Origin: a virus
DNA: 41,111 bases
IMG/VR virus record: IMGVR_UViG_3300045120_000635
Span: 1 to 41,111 of that record
Direction: 5' to 3' (one strand)
The position numbers and the translations under genes were made by a program. Every line of letters begins with the position of its first letter. The first letter of the stretch is position 1. Below the pieces are notes generated by a model. It did not search any database. It was not told the origin of the DNA and was given only the letters and a program-made list of their open reading frames with translations. Shown piece by piece: positions 39,978 through 41,111 of the stretch.

Positions 39978-40255
39978 TCACCTTCCTCGTCTATGCCGCC
40001 ATGGCCCTCGGCGCCATTCTCGTCATCGGCGCCCTCGCCGTCTTTGCCTGGCGCATCATCTCCGGTTTCGCTAACTGGGATCGTGATCGGCGCTAGCGCC
40101 CACGACTTCTCCGCCAGCAGGCGCAAGCCGCGCCAGTCGTCCAGCAGGTGGATGCCCCAGTAGTGCATCACCCGATCCTGCGACCCCACCAGTCCCTGGG
40201 CTGCCTCGTACAACTGCGCCAGCAGTTCACGGGGCAGCCTGCTCAGCGGCGCCAT
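39968..40255 (-). CDS. Hypothetical protein, last gene of the early operon, antisense tail
   Basis: A 95-aa protein (MAPLSRLPRELLAQLYEAAQGLVGSQDRVMHYWGIHLLDDWRGLRLLAEKSWALAP...). The first ~55 residues look genuine. The C-terminal ~40 residues (GDDAPGKDGEGADDENGAEGHGG) are a low-complexity reading of the opposite strand of the membrane-protein gene at 39974-40096. ATG 40255 overlaps the upstream gene by 13 nt. Whether the full length is made is unclear. Confidence 0.52.
   Translation of the reverse strand: MAPLSRLPRELLAQLYEAAQGLVGSQDRVMHYWGIHLLDDWRGLRLLAEKSWALAPITIPVSETGDDAPGKDGEGADDENGAEGHGGIDEEGDHG
39974..40096 (+). CDS. Tiny membrane protein ending the plus operon
   Basis: A 40-aa protein (MITFLVYAAMALGAILVIGALAVFAWRIISGFANWDRDRR) with one long membrane span and a basic C-terminus. 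ATG 39974 overlaps the XRE stop. It lies antisense to the last ~125 nt of the opposing minus-strand gene. Confidence 0.62.
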   Translation: MITFLVYAAMALGAILVIGALAVFAWRIISGFANWDRDRR

Positions 40256-40431
40256 AACTCGCGCAATAGCCGCGAGCGCTGATCGCACGCCAGTTCGCGC
40301 CGCTGCTCGAGCTCGGCGACCTGGTCCAGTCGTCCGCGGCGGATCGCCCGCCGCGTGAAACGGTCGAAGCGCACGATGTCCCGCGCCAGCAGCCGGCAGC
40401 GCAACCGCAGGTCGATCTCGACAGCGTCCAT
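40243..40431 (-). CDS. Small helical protein, tandem paralogue B
   Basis: A 62-aa basic helical protein (MDAVEIDLRLRCRLLARDIVRFDRFTRRAIRRGRLDQVAELEQRRELACDQRSRLLRELWRR). ATG 40431 overlaps the previous stop by 1 nt (TGATG). It lines up over its full length with the gene just upstream: both are 62 aa, with LAR[RD][MI][IV]R[LF] then a [RA]AI[ER]RG core and a final [LY]WR. It is probably a two-helix hairpin. The function is unknown. Confidence 0.65.
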   Translation of the reverse strand: MDAVEIDLRLRCRLLARDIVRFDRFTRRAIRRGRLDQVAELEQRRELACDQRSRLLRELWRR

Positions 40432-40619
40432 CAGGCAGTCCGGTGGCGCCAGTACGTGCGCAGTTTCGCCGACCGCTCGCTCGAGATCTGTACCCGCTCG
40501 AACCACAACTGCCGCGCCTCGCCCACGTCGCCGCGTTCGATGGCGAGCCTCGCGGCCGCCTCGAGACGGATCATCCTGCGCGCCAGCTCGCGCAGTTCGA
40601 CCCGCGCATACTCGGTCAT
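40431..40619 (-). CDS. Small helical protein, tandem paralogue A
   Basis: A 62-aa helical protein (MTEYARVELRELARRMIRLEAAARLAIERGDVGEARQLWFERVQISSERSAKLRTYWRHRTA). ATG 40619 lies 7 nt after the methyltransferase stop. It aligns end to end with the following gene, indicating a tandem duplication with moderate divergence. The central IERGDVGEARQLW resembles short helical repeats. The role is unknown. Confidence 0.67.
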   Translation of the reverse strand: MTEYARVELRELARRMIRLEAAARLAIERGDVGEARQLWFERVQISSERSAKLRTYWRHRTA

Positions 40620-40626
40620 GCGGCCA

Positions 40627-41111
40627 TCACGGCCACGCGTCAGCTTCCACCAGCCGGTAGCCGATCCATTCCGCGACCGGCGCCACGACCCCGTTCCCGA
40701 TCATGCGGTACCGATGACTGTCGGGGATCTCCTTGCCGTCGGCCGTGTAGCGCGTCCAATCTTCTGCCCAGCCCTGGAGTCTTTCGCACTCCCTGGGGGT
40801 GAGGCGGCGCACGCCCATGCTGCCGCTGATGGCCGGCGCAGACGGTAAGCCGATACCCGAACCGACCTTGATCGATGGCGAGCTGTCCGCATCGTAGGAC
40901 TGCCCCTGGCTTCCACCGGTTGGATAGAACGCGACCTCGATCACGTTGTCGGTACGGAAGTTGTTCTTGCCCTCGTGGGTGTACGTCTTGCCCTCGTTGG
41001 CACTGATCGGATCGGCGACCTGGGCGATCAGGTTGTCGGCGCCGTCGCCGCGACCGCTCGAGTAGCCGTGGTGCCCGTCGCTAGCCCGGTCCCGGCTAGC
41101 GACGACCAAGG
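40627..41111 (-). CDS. dcm: DNA cytosine-5 methyltransferase, C-terminal part
   Basis: This is the C-terminal part of the gene at 1-889, joined in frame across the contig ends. It contains the variable, probably target-recognition, region (NLIAQVADPISANEGKTYTHEGKN... DNVIEVAFYPTGG) and the late conserved motifs GVRRLTPRECERLQGWAEDWTRY and RYRMIGNGVVAPVAEWIGYRL (motifs IX-X). The stop is at 40627. No endonuclease is adjacent, so it is an orphan, self-protecting enzyme by inference. Confidence 0.9.
   Translation of the reverse strand, partial: LVVASRDRASDGHHGYSSGRGDGADNLIAQVADPISANEGKTYTHEGKNNFRTDNVIEVAFYPTGGSQGQSYDADSSPSIKVGSGIGLPSAPAISGSMGVRRLTPRECERLQGWAEDWTRYTADGKEIPDSHRYRMIGNGVVAPVAEWIGYRLVEADAWP
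41080..41111. repeat. Right copy of the 32-bp terminal overlap
   Basis: This matches bases 1-32 except for G-to-C changes at offsets 14 and 27. The first change breaks the perfect palindrome seen in the left copy. Both copies carry the same coding frame of the methyltransferase gene. Confidence 0.85.

Noticed and set aside
1-41111. Diversity-generating retroelement, CRISPR-Cas, toxin-antitoxin pair or known anti-phage defence operon
   Set aside because: No reverse transcriptase, template/variable repeat pair, Cas protein, clear toxin fold or named defence signature was found in either strand.
1-41111. tRNA or rRNA genes
   Set aside because: No cloverleaf with a T-loop GTTCRA and matching acceptor stem was recognised by eye; a tRNA scan could still find a divergent one.

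Overview
The window is essentially the complete genome of a high-GC, temperate tailed bacteriophage. The virion genes look podovirus-like: terminase, portal, scaffold, HK97-fold capsid protein, very large internal virion proteins carrying peptidoglycan hydrolase domains and fibre proteins are present, and I see no tail tube, sheath or conventional long tape measure. Bases 1-32 recur at 41080-41111 with two mismatches. A cytosine methyltransferase gene runs off the left edge and continues in frame from the right edge once that overlap is collapsed. The molecule is therefore circular or terminally redundant, with a unit length near 41,079 bp, opened inside the methyltransferase gene. The host cannot be named from sequence alone. 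Strong AAGGAGG-type ribosome sites and high GC fit, for example, Actinobacteria or Chloroflexota, but this is inference. No tRNA, rRNA, CRISPR array or reverse transcriptase was seen.

Layout. (1) Minus strand, 5558 down to 1 and then 41111 down to 39968: a tightly coupled early operon of small membrane and zinc-binding proteins, a secreted transglycosylase-like protein, a VRR-NUC nuclease, an SSB-like protein, a primase-helicase, a cytosine methyltransferase and three small helical proteins. (2) 5691-6875: a regulatory switch with an Arc/RHH-like protein, an unknown protein, divergent promoters with palindromes, and an XRE/Cro-type repressor. (3) Plus strand, 6940-13076: a large serine integrase, a conserved unknown cargo protein and a good terminator, then small coiled-coil or zinc-finger proteins and an MT-A70-type adenine methyltransferase. 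(4) Minus strand, 37811 down to 13045: one long late operon in the order small terminase, large terminase, two small genes, portal, muramidase-like protein, 543-aa protein, 2010-aa polyvalent protein, 810-aa repeat protein, scaffold, capsid, three small genes, 303-aa protein, collagen-like fibre, 713-aa tail protein, carbohydrate-binding fibre, two small genes, cysteine-peptidase-like protein and two tiny membrane proteins (lysis candidates). (5) Plus strand, 37916-40096: a coupled run with a conserved Cys-rich phage protein, small zinc/membrane proteins and a second XRE-type protein, converging on the end of the early operon.

How it fits together. The primase-helicase, SSB-like protein and nuclease form the replication and recombination set. 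The integrase and the XRE/RHH regulators imply lysogeny. The two methyltransferases probably protect or mark phage DNA. The late operon builds the capsid, loads a large ejectable protein set carrying a lytic transglycosylase and a papain/C39-like peptidase, adds receptor-binding fibres and ends in a probable lysis cassette. Two probable coding irregularities stand out: a one-base frameshift in the methyltransferase gene, and a major capsid gene whose conserved N-terminus has no ATG, GTG or TTG start.
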